Below, piece after piece: positions 54,532 to 63,783 of a DNA stretch of 64,000 nucleotides. The notes under the pieces are model-generated. The model had not been told where the DNA came from. It saw nothing but the letters and a program-made list of their open reading frames with translations, and did not search any database. The position numbers were made by a program, and so were the translations under genes. Origin of the DNA: Halopseudomonas pachastrellae (GTDB taxonomy: Bacteria > Pseudomonadota > Gammaproteobacteria > Pseudomonadales > Pseudomonadaceae); assembly GCF_900114765.1 (NCBI RefSeq), contig NZ_FOUD01000005.1, forward strand, positions 62,001 to 126,000, in the 5' to 3' direction. Within the stretch, counting starts at the first letter, position 1, and each line of letters starts with the position of its first letter.

Positions 54532-55689
54532 ATGAACAGCAACGCAGAAGCGTTACACGCGCCGCTGGCGGTAAGCGGCAACCGCTGGCCCCAGTGGCTG
54601 GCCGTACTGGGCTTGATCTATGTGCTGATCTGCGCGGTCAGCATGATCGGTTCCGGTTTTAAGGCGGCAACGGGAGGTCAGGCTCAGGAGCTGTTCTCCT
54701 TCGCCTCCAACCCCTATATCGGGCTGGTTATCGGCATTGTTGCGACCGCCCTGATTCAGTCTTCTTCTACCGTCACCTCGCTGATCGTCGGCATGGTCGC
54801 AGGCGGACTGCCGGTGGGTATCGCGATCCCCATGATCATGGGTTCCAACGTGGGTACCACTGTCACCAATACGCTGGTCAGCTTAGGCCACGTGCGCGAC
54901 AAGAGCGAGTTTCGGCGGGCCTTTTCGGCCGCTACCGTGCATGACTTTTTCAACCTGATTGCCGTGGCCATCTTTCTGCCGCTGGAAATCATGTTCGGCC
55001 TGCTGGAGCGGGTATCGGCCTGGCTGGCAACGCTGCTGGTAGGTGCCGACAGTTACTCCATGTCTGATATGAACTTCATGAAGGCGCTGACCAAGCCCTT
55101 TGTGAATTTGGTCGACGGCGCCACCGGCATGTTGCCGGGTGCGATGGCGGGCTTGGCAATGGTGGTGATCGGGCTGGTACTGATTTTTGTGGCCATCACC
55201 TACACCGGCAAGCTGCTCAAGGTGCTGATGGTCGGCAAGGCGAAAGAAGTGCTGCACTCGGCCATCGGTCGCGGCCCGGTTGCCGGTATTGCCTCTGGCG
55301 CACTGGTTACTACCTTTGTGCAATCGTCTTCTACCACCACCAGCCTGATGGTGCCGCTGGCGGGCTCTGGCACCTTCACTCTGAAGCAGATCTACCCCTT
55401 CATGCTGGGTGCCAACATCGGCACCACGGTCACGGCCTTGCTTGCAGCTACGGCGGTTGGCGGGGCGGTGGCATCGTCCGCGCTGCAGATTGCGCTGGTA
55501 CACCTGATGTTCAACGTCTTCGCCGTGATGGTGATCTTTGGCCTGCCGTTCCTGCGCGACTTGCCGCTCCAGGGCGCCGAGTGGCTGGCGGACATTGCCG
55601 CCGAGAAAAAGATCTTCGCCGCCATCTGGATGCTTGGCGTGTTTATCGTCCTGCCGCTGCTGTTGATCGCCGCGAGCATGGTGTTCTGA
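54532..55689 (+). CDS. Na+/phosphate cotransporter family protein
   Basis: An inner-membrane symporter of 385 residues with about eight hydrophobic segments. Two inverted-repeat halves each carry the family motif: QSSSTVTSLIVGMVAGG near residue 79 and QSSSTTTSLMVPLAGSG near 264. The C-terminal PhoU-like domain of larger homologues is missing. GGAGG lies before the ATG. Context with ppk2 and a PstS-like protein supports phosphate uptake. Confidence 0.88.
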   Translation: MNSNAEALHAPLAVSGNRWPQWLAVLGLIYVLICAVSMIGSGFKAATGGQAQELFSFASNPYIGLVIGIVATALIQSSSTVTSLIVGMVAGGLPVGIAIPMIMGSNVGTTVTNTLVSLGHVRDKSEFRRAFSAATVHDFFNLIAVAIFLPLEIMFGLLERVSAWLATLLVGADSYSMSDMNFMKALTKPFVNLVDGATGMLPGAMAGLAMVVIGLVLIFVAITYTGKLLKVLMVGKAKEVLHSAIGRGPVAGIASGALVTTFVQSSSTTTSLMVPLAGSGTFTLKQIYPFMLGANIGTTVTALLAATAVGGAVASSALQIALVHLMFNVFAVMVIFGLPFLRDLPLQGAEWLADIAAEKKIFAAIWMLGVFIVLPLLLIAASMVF

Positions 55690-55727
55690 TGTCCCAGGCT
55701 AGTGATACCTCAATGGAAGGAAGCATC

Positions 55728-55955
55728 ATGACCGATCTTGAGCATCTTTCGACCCAGGAGCTGAAAGCCATCCTGGACGAGACAGAACAGCGCATCCATG
55801 AGATTCGCGCCGAGTTGGAAGAGCGCGAAGCCGATACCCAGCATACGCTGGTCGAGAGCATCGAGCTGAGCCCTGAGTGGACGCCAGTCAAGTGGGCGCA
55901 GGTCAAGGCCTTCTTCCAGCTGGTGCTGGACGAGCTGCGGAGCAAAAAGCCATGA
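55728..55955 (+). CDS. Small coiled-coil protein in the phosphate cluster
   Basis: A 75-residue acidic protein, no family assigned. Residues 3-36 (DLEHLSTQELKAILDETEQ and beyond) form a predicted helical coiled coil. GGAAGG lies 7 bp before the ATG at 55728. An in-frame ATG at 55689 overlaps the transporter stop (TGATG) and could give 13 more residues. Its stop overlaps the start of the next gene as ATGA, so it is made with its neighbours. Confidence 0.7.
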   Translation: MTDLEHLSTQELKAILDETEQRIHEIRAELEEREADTQHTLVESIELSPEWTPVKWAQVKAFFQLVLDELRSKKP

Positions 55956-56920
55956 CACTGAGCGCTGTTCAACGTGTGTCCTTGTGCGGGCTGATTGCCG
56001 GGCTGCTGGCGTCCCCGGTGTTCGCCAGCGACGCCATCTTGGCTGATGGCTCCAGCACCGTATTCCCCATCACCCAGGAAGCGGCCAAGCGCAGCAAGCT
56101 GGAGGTGGACAACCGCTTCTCCGGTACCACGGCCGGATTTCGGCGCTTTTGCGCCGGTGAAACCGACATCAGCAATGCCTCACGCCCGATCAACCGCGAG
56201 GAGATGGCGAGCTGTGAGGCCGCTGGCGTGCGGTATGTTGAGCTGCCTATCGCCTTTGACGCTATCGCCGTCGTGGTCAACGGCAGTAACGACTGGGTGC
56301 GCGACATCACCACCGAGGAACTGAGAACACTGTGGCAGCCACAGGCCCAGGGGCAGGAGATCACCTGGCAGGACCTGCGCGCCGAGTGGCCGGACCGGCC
56401 TGTCAGTCTGTTCGGCCGTGGCAGCAACTCAGGCACCTACGATTACTTCACCACCGTGATCAACGGCGAGACGCGCGCCAGTCGCAGCGATTACCTGGCC
56501 AGCGAGAACGAAGAGGAACTGGTCAAGGCCATGCTGGCGGAGCCTGATGCACTGGGCTTCTTTGGTGTCGGTGCCTACTTCCGGCATTGGCAGGAGCTGC
56601 ATGACGTGGCAGTGGACAGCGGTAAAGGACCGGTCTATCCCGCGTTGAACGAGGTGTTGGGTGGTGAGTATCAACCGCTGGCGCGGCCGCTGTTTCTGTA
56701 TGTGAATGCTGGTGCGCTGGAGCAGAAGGCGACGTTGCGTCCCTTTCTGCAAGGCTACCTGGATGGCGTGCGGCACTGGTTGCATGTGACCGGCTACATG
56801 CCGTTGTCGGTAGAGGCCTATGGCAAGGCGCAGCAGCGTCTGGCAGAAGGGCAAACCGGCACGCGCTTTGGCGGCGAACTGGCGGTGGGGCTGGGCCTGG
56901 ACGAGTTGTACCAGGACTAA
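55952..56920 (+). CDS. PstS-like phosphate-binding protein
   Basis: A 322-residue periplasmic binding protein. The signal peptide reads MTLSAVQRVSLCGLIAGLLASPVFA. The mature N-terminus is ILADGSSTVFPITQ, the phosphate loop. FSGTTAGFRRFCAGETDISNASRPI and FGRGSNSGTYDYFTT complete the phosphate-binding motifs. No PstCAB genes follow, so it may supply another transporter, scavenge phosphate or act in sensing. It overlaps the small coiled-coil gene as ATGA. Confidence 0.87.
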   Translation: MTLSAVQRVSLCGLIAGLLASPVFASDAILADGSSTVFPITQEAAKRSKLEVDNRFSGTTAGFRRFCAGETDISNASRPINREEMASCEAAGVRYVELPIAFDAIAVVVNGSNDWVRDITTEELRTLWQPQAQGQEITWQDLRAEWPDRPVSLFGRGSNSGTYDYFTTVINGETRASRSDYLASENEEELVKAMLAEPDALGFFGVGAYFRHWQELHDVAVDSGKGPVYPALNEVLGGEYQPLARPLFLYVNAGALEQKATLRPFLQGYLDGVRHWLHVTGYMPLSVEAYGKAQQRLAEGQTGTRFGGELAVGLGLDELYQD

Positions 56921-56928
56921 ACGAACAG

Positions 56929-56950
56929 CCGCCGGGCTAGCCCGGCGGCG
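56929..56950. terminator. Convergent hairpin between the pstS-like gene and yggL
   Basis: CGCCGGGCTAGCCCGGCG is a perfect 18-bp palindrome in the 38 bp between the two converging genes. No strong T-tract. Confidence 0.55.
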
Positions 56951-56958
56951 TTCTGGTA

Positions 56959-57300
56959 TCAGGCTGCCGGAATCGGCATGCTCGGATACCAGGCATCTTG
57001 CAGCGGGCTGACAGTGAAGCTGGCCAGCTCGTCACGGCCTTTGAGCCAGTTTTCGACGGCGTTGCGCTGCTCTTCAGTAACCGAGCCACGCTTGGCCAGA
57101 CAAATCAGGCCAAAGTCTTCTCCGCCTACGTAATCCAGACTGTTAGCGATGATCGCCTCGCGCAGGAATTGATTCAGGTAGCTGTCGATGGCTTCGTCGG
57201 ACAGGTCTTGCTTGAATTCCAGATTCAGTTCGAAGCCCAGTTCCTGGAATTCGTCGACACAGAGTTTCTTGCGCAGGCGGCGCGAGCGGTTGGTAGCCAT
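56959..57300 (-). CDS. yggL: YggL-family (DUF469) ribosome-associated protein
   Basis: A 113-residue protein of the YggL/DUF469 family. It opens with a basic stretch (MATNRSRRLRKKLCVDEFQELGF) followed by the conserved FELNLEF and LDYVGGEDFGL. YggL is reported to bind the large ribosomal subunit. The start at 57300 has AGAGGA ahead; longer readings extend into unrelated sequence. Confidence 0.88.
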   Translation of the reverse strand: MATNRSRRLRKKLCVDEFQELGFELNLEFKQDLSDEAIDSYLNQFLREAIIANSLDYVGGEDFGLICLAKRGSVTEEQRNAVENWLKGRDELASFTVSPLQDAWYPSMPIPAA

Positions 57301-57452
57301 TAAATAGTCCTCTTGGCGGGTGAGTGCGCGGATTGTAGCAGCTCGTAGATGACAGTCACTGCCGGTTGTCGCCTGGAGGCGCTGGTATACTCGGTTTATT
57401 CGCTGGCCGCGCAAGGTACGCGGCCTGACCCATCGCCTGACCTGGATTTGCC

Positions 57453-58094
57453 ATGCACCAGACACCCAGCCTGATCCGTGAAACCTTTCCCGTTGGCCCG
57501 CTGCAGTGCAATTGCACGCTGATTGGTGACCCCGTCAGCAAAAAAGCCATCGTGGTAGACCCAGGTGGCGATCACCAGTTTATTTTCAAACGTCTGGACG
57601 AGCTGGGGCTCAAGCTGGTCAGCATTATTCACACCCACGCACACCTGGATCACTTTCTTGCCTCCGGCGAGCTGAAAAAGGTGACCGGCGCCACGCTGCA
57701 CCTGCACAAGGAAGATCAGTTCCTCTGGGACAACCTGGAGATGCAGTGCAAGATGTTTGGCGTGCCCTACACGCCGGTGCCGGCACCGGATCAGTGGCTC
57801 AGCGATGATGAAGAGCTGGCGTGCGGTTGTGGTGTGGCGCTGCATACCCCGGGGCACACACCGGGCTCGATGAGCTTCTGGTTTCCACAGGACAAACTGC
57901 TGATCGCGGGCGATACGCTGTTCCGGCGTGGTATTGGTCGCACCGATTTGTGGGGTGGTGATTATCGCCAGATTGAACAATCCATCCGTCAGCGACTCTA
58001 TAGTCTTGATGAGGATGCGGTGGTCGTTACCGGGCATGGCCCGGACACCCGTATTGGAGACGAGATTCGCGAGAATCCGTTTATCCGCGGCTAA
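57453..58094 (+). CDS. MBL-fold metallohydrolase (glyoxalase II-like)
   Basis: A 213-residue metallo-beta-lactamase-fold hydrolase. Metal motif THAHLDH at residues 61-67. Further ligands lie in HTPGHTPGS near 132, AGDTLF near 152 and TGHGPDT near 194. It resembles E. coli YcbL/GloC, small glyoxalase II enzymes that split S-lactoylglutathione. Substrate not proven here. Confidence 0.87.
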   Translation: MHQTPSLIRETFPVGPLQCNCTLIGDPVSKKAIVVDPGGDHQFIFKRLDELGLKLVSIIHTHAHLDHFLASGELKKVTGATLHLHKEDQFLWDNLEMQCKMFGVPYTPVPAPDQWLSDDEELACGCGVALHTPGHTPGSMSFWFPQDKLLIAGDTLFRRGIGRTDLWGGDYRQIEQSIRQRLYSLDEDAVVVTGHGPDTRIGDEIRENPFIRG

Positions 58095-58160
58095 CGCCGC
58101 GTTTGGGCAGGGTTGTGCCTCTGCCCGATGGTCTGGAACCAACGAAACAAGGGAATCATT

Positions 58161-58814
58161 ATGAAAAGCCAAGGTTTGATTGTCGCCGGTGCCTGTGCAC
58201 TGATGATTGCAGGTTGTACCAATAACCCCTACACCGGCGAAGAGCAGGCCGGCAAGTCAGCGACCTACGGCGGTATTGGCGCATTGGCAGGGGCCGCCAT
58301 TGGCGCCGCCACCTCCAGCAGCGATGACCGTGCCAAGGGTGCGCTGATTGGCGCGGCAGTGGGCGGTGCAGCGGGCGGCGGCTACGGCTACTACGTCGAC
58401 AAGCAGGAGCAGCGCCTGCGCCAAGAACTGACCGGCACCGGTGTGCAGGTCATCCGTAACGGCGACACCCTGCAACTGGTCATGCCGGGCAACATCACCT
58501 TTGCGTCCGGCTCCTCCGATATCGCCAGCAGCTTCTACCCGACGCTTAACTCCCTGGTGAAGGTGTTCAAGGAGTTCGACCAGAACGGTATCAACATTGT
58601 TGGCCACACCGACAGCACCGGCTCGCAGGAACTGAACATGCGCCTGTCGCGTGAGCGCGCTACCAGCGTAGCGTCCTACTTGTCCGGTCAGGGCGTAAGC
58701 GGCGCACGTATCAGCAGCGCCGGTGTTGGCCCCAGCCAGCCGATCGCCAGCAACGACACCGAAGCAGGTCGCGCTCAGAACCGCCGCGTTGAGATTACCC
58801 TGCGTCAGCTCTGA
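58161..58814 (+). CDS. OmpA-family outer-membrane lipoprotein with glycine zipper
   Basis: A 217-residue lipoprotein. Signal peptide with lipobox LMIAGC, lipidated Cys19. A glycine-zipper region about 30-90 (GGIGALAGAAIGAATSS, GAAVGGAAGGGYGYYVD) is followed by an OmpA peptidoglycan-binding domain about 105-217 (VGHTDSTGSQELNMRLSRERA, NRRVEITL). Resembles YiaD. It links the outer membrane to the cell wall. The start at 58161 follows AAGGGAATC. Confidence 0.88.
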   Translation: MKSQGLIVAGACALMIAGCTNNPYTGEEQAGKSATYGGIGALAGAAIGAATSSSDDRAKGALIGAAVGGAAGGGYGYYVDKQEQRLRQELTGTGVQVIRNGDTLQLVMPGNITFASGSSDIASSFYPTLNSLVKVFKEFDQNGINIVGHTDSTGSQELNMRLSRERATSVASYLSGQGVSGARISSAGVGPSQPIASNDTEAGRAQNRRVEITLRQL

Positions 58815-58831
58815 TCTTTATACGTAAGCAG

Positions 58832-58865
58832 AAAGGCCAACCGGGCAACCGGTTGGCCTTTTTTG
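58832..58865 (+). terminator. Intrinsic terminator after the OmpA-like lipoprotein gene
   Basis: AAAGGCCAACC and GGTTGGCCTTT form an 11-bp stem followed by TTTT. Confidence 0.9.
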
Positions 58866-58956
58866 TTTTTTTTGCGGACGTTAGGGATTGGGGGCGAGGT
58901 TGTTGCGCGGAGAAAGTCTGCCGGATGGATGTTCAGGAGGTGGAGTGTGCACGTGC

Positions 58957-59172
58957 GGTTCGTCCCGTTTACGCGGGCGAGTAGCGCAGATTTATCGGGA
59001 GAAAGAGTCGCAGCATGTCTGAGGAGCGCAGCGACGAGTTCTGCGACTCCCCGATAAATCGAGCAACGCAGCGAACCCGAAGGGCCGCGTAGTCGGGTGC
59101 CCGGGGGGATCGCCAAGGGGGGGCGGGCAAGCGGCCCCCTTTGGCTCGCCGTGAAGGCGAAAGGCTGATTCA
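58957..59172 (+). repeat. Large palindromic repeat, copy B (uninterrupted)
   Basis: It contains the block GGTTCGTCCCGTTTACGC, a hairpin with arms ATTTATCGGG...CCCGATAAAT and AGTCGCAG...CTGCGACT (58990-59059), the block CGAGCAACGCAGCGAACCC, and an end block around GGCTCGCCGTG. The same order is found, inverted, in copy A at 45125-45625. It accounts for most of the gene-free 58866-59239. Confidence 0.7.
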
Positions 59173-59239
59173 GCACCAGCGCAATGGCTTGACGTCCACC
59201 CCAGCAATTCTTAGTGAACCAACTAATTACCCTTACAGC

Positions 59240-60160
59240 TTACCGGCTCGAGCGATCCATCGGCGTCGGATACTGCTGGTGCAGACGCGTCATGTGTGCG
59301 TCCTTGTCGAGCCAGAGCTGGTTGACCCAAGCCTGAAACTCGCCGCGGAAGGCTTCGTCTTCCTGGTAATTGCGGCCAATAAACTCGGCCGGAATTGGCT
59401 TGAGTTCCAGATGCATGACAACGTGGGTAACCTTGCCGCACATCAGCCCCCAGAAAGACGGGTTGCCGCCGGGATAGTGGATGGTGATATCCAGTAGCGA
59501 GCGCAGCTGTTCACCCATGGCATCGAGCACAAAGGCGATGCCACCGGACTTTGGCTTGAGCAGATAGCGGAAAGGGGAGTTTTGTTCGGCGTGTTTGGCG
59601 GGGGTCAGACGGGTGCCTTCGAGAAAATTGAACACCGCCACCGGCGTGCTTTTGAACTTCTCGCAGGCCTTGCGCGTGGTGGCCAGATCCTGGCCGGCCT
59701 TTTCCGGATGCTTGGCCAGATAAGCCTTGGTGTAGCGCTTCATGAAGGGGAAATCCAGCGCCCACCAGCACAGGCCGATCACCGGTACCCAGATCAACTC
59801 CTGCTTGAGGAAGAACTTGAGCATCGGCATGTGGCGGTTCAGTACATGCTGCAGGGCCAGAATGTCGACCCAGCTCTGGTGGTTGCTGGTGACCAGATAC
59901 CAGCCGTTGTAGTCCAGCCGCTCGCGTCCTTCGATGTCCCAGCGAATGTTGCCGCTAAGGGCCATCCAGCCGCTGTTGCAGCGCATCCAGAATTCGGCAA
60001 CGCTGATCATCACCCGGGTGCACCAGGTGCGCAGCGCGGGTATCGGCACCAGCTTGATCAGCGCGAAGACAAACAGAATAGGTGCGTGCACCAGGGTGTT
60101 AAGCACCAGCAGCAGCGCGGCAAGGGTGCCCCGTACGGGGGCGGGCAGAAACGACAGCAT
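59240..60160 (-). CDS. Acyltransferase, PlsC/YihG type
   Basis: A 306-residue inner-membrane acyltransferase. An N-terminal hydrophobic segment (about 8-38) precedes the PlsC domain. Catalytic HX4D motif is NHQSWVD at 93-99 and the glycerol-phosphate-binding motif FLEGTR at 178-183. It resembles YihG/YihG-like 1-acylglycerol-3-phosphate acyltransferases of E. coli, which adjust phospholipid acyl chains. Confidence 0.85.
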   Translation of the reverse strand: MLSFLPAPVRGTLAALLLVLNTLVHAPILFVFALIKLVPIPALRTWCTRVMISVAEFWMRCNSGWMALSGNIRWDIEGRERLDYNGWYLVTSNHQSWVDILALQHVLNRHMPMLKFFLKQELIWVPVIGLCWWALDFPFMKRYTKAYLAKHPEKAGQDLATTRKACEKFKSTPVAVFNFLEGTRLTPAKHAEQNSPFRYLLKPKSGGIAFVLDAMGEQLRSLLDITIHYPGGNPSFWGLMCGKVTHVVMHLELKPIPAEFIGRNYQEDEAFRGEFQAWVNQLWLDKDAHMTRLHQQYPTPMDRSSR

Positions 60161-60251
60161 GGATTTGGCTCGTCCAGGGCCGCCGGCAGGCGGCCATTCT
60201 TATTGGTCTCAGACGACGTTTACGGCGTTGTGCCGGCTATTGGGCTGTCGT

Positions 60252-62393
60252 CTATTCGTTGTTGTAGGCCTGGATGGCGGTCAGCGCAATGGTATAGACA
60301 ATATCGTCGACCAGCGCACCGCGAGACAGGTCGTTCACCGGTTTGCGCAGGCCCTGCAGCATGGGGCCGACGCTGACTACGTTGGCACTGCGCTGTACCG
60401 CCTTGTAGGTGGTATTGCCGGTGTTCAGGTCAGGGAACACAAACACGGTTGCCTGACCGGCCACCGGGCTGTCGGGCGCTTTCTGGCGGCCGACACTGGC
60501 GATGGCGGCGGCATCATACTGGAGCGGGCCGTCGAGCAACAGTCCGGGCTCGCGTTCGCGTGCCAGGCGCGTTGCCTCTCTTACCTTCTCGACTTCGCTG
60601 CCGCTGCCGGAGGTGCCGGTGGAGTAGCTGATCATGGCCACCCTCGCCGGAATGCCGAAGGCTTCTGCCGAGCGCGCGCTCTGGATGGCAATTTCTGCCA
60701 GGTCTTCGGCGCTGGGGTCGGGGTTGACCGCGCAATCGCCGTACACCAGTACCTGTTCGGGTAGCAGCATGAAGAAGATCGAGGACACCAGGTTGTAGCC
60801 GGGGGCCGTCTTGATCAGCTGGAATGCCGGGCGAATGGTGTTGGCCGTGGTATGAATGGCGCCGGAGACCAGGCCGTCGACTTCATCCAGAGCCAGCATC
60901 ATGGTGCCGAGCACCACGTTGTCTTCAAGCTGCTGCAGGGCCATGGGCTCGTTCAGCCCCTTGCCCTCGCGCAGCTTGACCATGGGCGCGACGTAGCGCT
61001 CGCGGACCTGATCCGGGTCGACGATCTGCAGGCCGTCGGGCAGGGTGATGTGCTGGGCGCGGGCCACCGCTTCGACCGACTCGCGTTTGGCCAGCAGGAT
61101 GCAGTTGGCGATGCCGCGGCGCTGGCAGATGGCTGCCGCCTGCACGGTGCGCGGCTCATCGCCCTCAGGCAGCACAATGGTTTTGGCAGCGTGCTGGGCC
61201 TGGCGCACCAGCTCGTAGCGGAACGCCGGCGGCGACATGCGCTTTTCACGCGGTGTGTCGCAGCGCTTGGCCAGCCAGACGTGGTCGATATGGCTGGCAA
61301 CAAAGTCCGTCACCTTCTCGGCACGTTCGCGGTCATCAATCGGGATTTCCCGGTTCATGCGGTCGAGCTGGGTGGCGGTGGCAAAGGTGTCGGTGGGTAC
61401 ACCGAGAATCGGCAGCCCCTGATCCAGTGCCGGTTGGCACAGCTGGATGACACGTGGGTTTGGCTCATACCCGCCGGTCAGCAGCAGTCCGGCCAGGGGG
61501 GTGCCGGACAACGAGGCGAGCGAGCTGGCGATGATGATGTCGTCGCGATCACCCGGGGTGACAATCAGCGCGCCGGGGCGCAGCAGGTGAATAATGTTGG
61601 GCACCGTACGCGAGCACAACGCCATTTCCATCACCCGGCGTTGCTGCATGTCGCCAGCGTGGAAGGTGCTGGCCCTGAGCAGCTCGGCGATGTCGGAGGT
61701 GCGCGGTGCGTTCAGCTCCTCTTGCCAGGGCACGCAGCCGATCAGGCGGAAGTCGTTGGTATCCAGCCGGCTGGAGGCCTCGCGCAGGTTCTGGGCAAAG
61801 TCCTTGAGGGTGCTCTTGAGGGTCGGGCGATCCGGGATGTCGGCGCTGGTTTCGGTGGCCAACGCCTTCACCTTGTTGATAATCACGCCCAGCACCTTCG
61901 GATGCTTGGGGCCGCCGAAGGTCTGTGCGTTGATCTCGATACGGTCGGCCAGCGTGGCGAAGTCGTCACCGTCTGGGGCGGTGACCAGAATCACGTCCGC
62001 ATCCAGGCTTTTGGCCAGCTGCTGGTTGATCTGGCTGGCGTAGTTGCTCTGCCGGGTGGGAACCATGCCTTCAACCACGACAACATCGGCGTCCTGGGCG
62101 GCTTGCTGATAGCGGCTGACAATCTCTTCCAGTACCTCGTCCAGCTCGCCCATGGCGAGCTGGTGCTCAACCTGGGAGAGCGTCATTGAGGGCGGCGGTG
62201 TCAGGCCCAGGGTGCGGCTTATCAGTTCGCTGGAGCGCTCCGGGCCGTCGTCGCCCGGGTGTGGCTGGGCAATGGGCTTGAGAAAGTGCACTTTCAGGCC
62301 GGTGCGCTCCAGGGCGCGGATCAGGCCGAGGCTGGTGGAGGTCAGGCCGACCCCGAAACCGGTGGGTGCGACAAAAAAGGTGTGCAGGCTCAT
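60252..62393 (-). CDS. pta: Phosphate acetyltransferase
   Basis: Converts acetyl-CoA and phosphate to acetyl-phosphate and CoA. The 713-residue protein is the long form: an N-terminal P-loop/BioD-like domain ([17 protein letters not shown] near residue 7), a DRTGG domain, and a C-terminal phosphotransacetylase domain ([16 protein letters not shown] near 590). Its start overlaps the ackA stop as ATGA. Together the pair interconverts acetyl-CoA and acetate. Confidence 0.92.
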   Translation of the reverse strand: MSLHTFFVAPTGFGVGLTSTSLGLIRALERTGLKVHFLKPIAQPHPGDDGPERSSELISRTLGLTPPPSMTLSQVEHQLAMGELDEVLEEIVSRYQQAAQDADVVVVEGMVPTRQSNYASQINQQLAKSLDADVILVTAPDGDDFATLADRIEINAQTFGGPKHPKVLGVIINKVKALATETSADIPDRPTLKSTLKDFAQNLREASSRLDTNDFRLIGCVPWQEELNAPRTSDIAELLRASTFHAGDMQQRRVMEMALCSRTVPNIIHLLRPGALIVTPGDRDDIIIASSLASLSGTPLAGLLLTGGYEPNPRVIQLCQPALDQGLPILGVPTDTFATATQLDRMNREIPIDDRERAEKVTDFVASHIDHVWLAKRCDTPREKRMSPPAFRYELVRQAQHAAKTIVLPEGDEPRTVQAAAICQRRGIANCILLAKRESVEAVARAQHITLPDGLQIVDPDQVRERYVAPMVKLREGKGLNEPMALQQLEDNVVLGTMMLALDEVDGLVSGAIHTTANTIRPAFQLIKTAPGYNLVSSIFFMLLPEQVLVYGDCAVNPDPSAEDLAEIAIQSARSAEAFGIPARVAMISYSTGTSGSGSEVEKVREATRLAREREPGLLLDGPLQYDAAAIASVGRQKAPDSPVAGQATVFVFPDLNTGNTTYKAVQRSANVVSVGPMLQGLRKPVNDLSRGALVDDIVYTIALTAIQAYNNE

Positions 62394-63589
62394 GCCATTT
62401 GGCTCCTTGGCTGCGTGTCGAGCAGGGCGAGACTTTCGTCGGCGATCTGGCGCTCCTCGTCGGTTGGTATGACCAGAATGGCCGGTGAACCTTGGGCTTC
62501 CACCCGGCCGGCCTCACCGCGGGGCAGCAGACTGTTGCTGTCCGGGTCCAGTCGCAGGCCCATGACGGCCAGATGCTTGACGGTCAGGGCGCGGGTCAAC
62601 GCGGAGTTTTCACCAATGCCGCCGGTGAAGATCAGGCCGTCGATACGGGGCAGCGCGACCGCCAGCCCCGCCAGTGAGCGGGCGAGGCGATAGCAGAACA
62701 CCTCAATGGCCAGCTGTGCGCCGCTGTGGCCGTCGGCGCGTGCCTGCTCCAGCTCGCGCATGTCGTTGGACAGCCCGGAGAGGCCGAGCAGGCCGCTTTC
62801 GCGGTTGAGTAGGTGCTCGATGCGCGGCAGGTCCCAGCCGAGGGTGCGCGCCAGATGCGCGTGCAAGTTGGGGTCTACGTCACCACTGCGGGTGCCCATG
62901 ACCAGGCCCTCCAGCGGCGTCAGGCCCATGCTGGTATCCATGCTGCGGCCATCCAGCACTGCGCAGCTGGAGCAGCCATTGCCCAGGTGAGCGGTCAGCC
63001 AGGCGCCTGCACCGCGCTCCTTGCCGCAGAGCACGCTGGCCTCGTCGCTGACGTATTTGTGGCTGGTGCCGTGAAAACCGTAACGGCGTACGCCGTGCAC
63101 GGCGTACAGCTCGTCGGGCAGGGCGTAGCGGAAGGCGTGGGGCGGCATACTTTGGTGGAAGGCGGTATCAAAGACCGCAAACTGCGGAGTGCCGGGCAGC
63201 AACTTAAGGGCGGCGCGGATGCCGGTCAGGTTGGCCGGGTTGTGCAGGGGGGCCAGGGGGGCGTTGGCCTGGATGCCGGCAATCACCTCATCGTCGATCA
63301 GGCGTGCGCTGGTGAAGCGTTCGCCGCCGTGCACCACACGGTGGCCGACGGCGCTGAGCGGTTGGTCCAGATGGCGGTCTACCAGCGGCAGCAGCGCGTC
63401 CAGTGCGGCCAGGTGGTCGGCGCCGGACAGGTCCTGCTCCAGGCCGTCCGAGGTGGACAGGCGGGCCTGGGCGGTATTCAGGCGCTCGGCGATCGCCTCG
63501 AAGATGGCGCCGGCGGTGTTCTCGCGGCGCAAGGCCACTTTGATGGAGGAGCTGCCCCCGTTAATGACCAGTACGAGGCGGTTTGTCAT
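62390..63589 (-). CDS. ackA: Acetate kinase
   Basis: A 399-residue ASKHA-fold kinase. Opens [16 protein letters not shown], the acetate-kinase signature. [12 protein letters not shown] near residue 82, [10 protein letters not shown] near 142 and the phosphate-binding GTRSGDVDP and FTGGIGENS motifs follow. It makes acetate and ATP from acetyl-phosphate, or the reverse. First gene of the ackA-pta pair. Confidence 0.93.
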   Translation of the reverse strand: MTNRLVLVINGGSSSIKVALRRENTAGAIFEAIAERLNTAQARLSTSDGLEQDLSGADHLAALDALLPLVDRHLDQPLSAVGHRVVHGGERFTSARLIDDEVIAGIQANAPLAPLHNPANLTGIRAALKLLPGTPQFAVFDTAFHQSMPPHAFRYALPDELYAVHGVRRYGFHGTSHKYVSDEASVLCGKERGAGAWLTAHLGNGCSSCAVLDGRSMDTSMGLTPLEGLVMGTRSGDVDPNLHAHLARTLGWDLPRIEHLLNRESGLLGLSGLSNDMRELEQARADGHSGAQLAIEVFCYRLARSLAGLAVALPRIDGLIFTGGIGENSALTRALTVKHLAVMGLRLDPDSNSLLPRGEAGRVEAQGSPAILVIPTDEERQIADESLALLDTQPRSQMA

Positions 63590-63725
63590 GGTACGAGCGA
63601 ATTCCTTTCAGCCGAATCTGGAGGTATGGACCGCATTGAAGCCGGTGGGTTCGACCATCTTCCGGTGCCCCTCCTGTCGGGTCAAGCCGTGCGTTTCTAG
63701 GCTATAGCGCGTACACTTTGGGCTT

Positions 63726-63753
63726 GGGAAGCGCAGATTAATCTGCGCTTCCC
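63726..63753. repeat. Perfect 28-bp palindrome upstream of slyD
   Basis: Two 14-bp arms starting GGGAAGCGCAGATT meet without a spacer. The arms resemble the ends of the elements at 23396-23453 and 45188-45452 (GGGAAGCACTGATTAAT-like). It lies 31-58 bp before the slyD start, so it could be an operator, a terminator hairpin or a solo mobile-element end pair. Confidence 0.55.
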
Positions 63754-63783
63754 CTGTTACCCCAAAACCACAGGAAAGAGATT

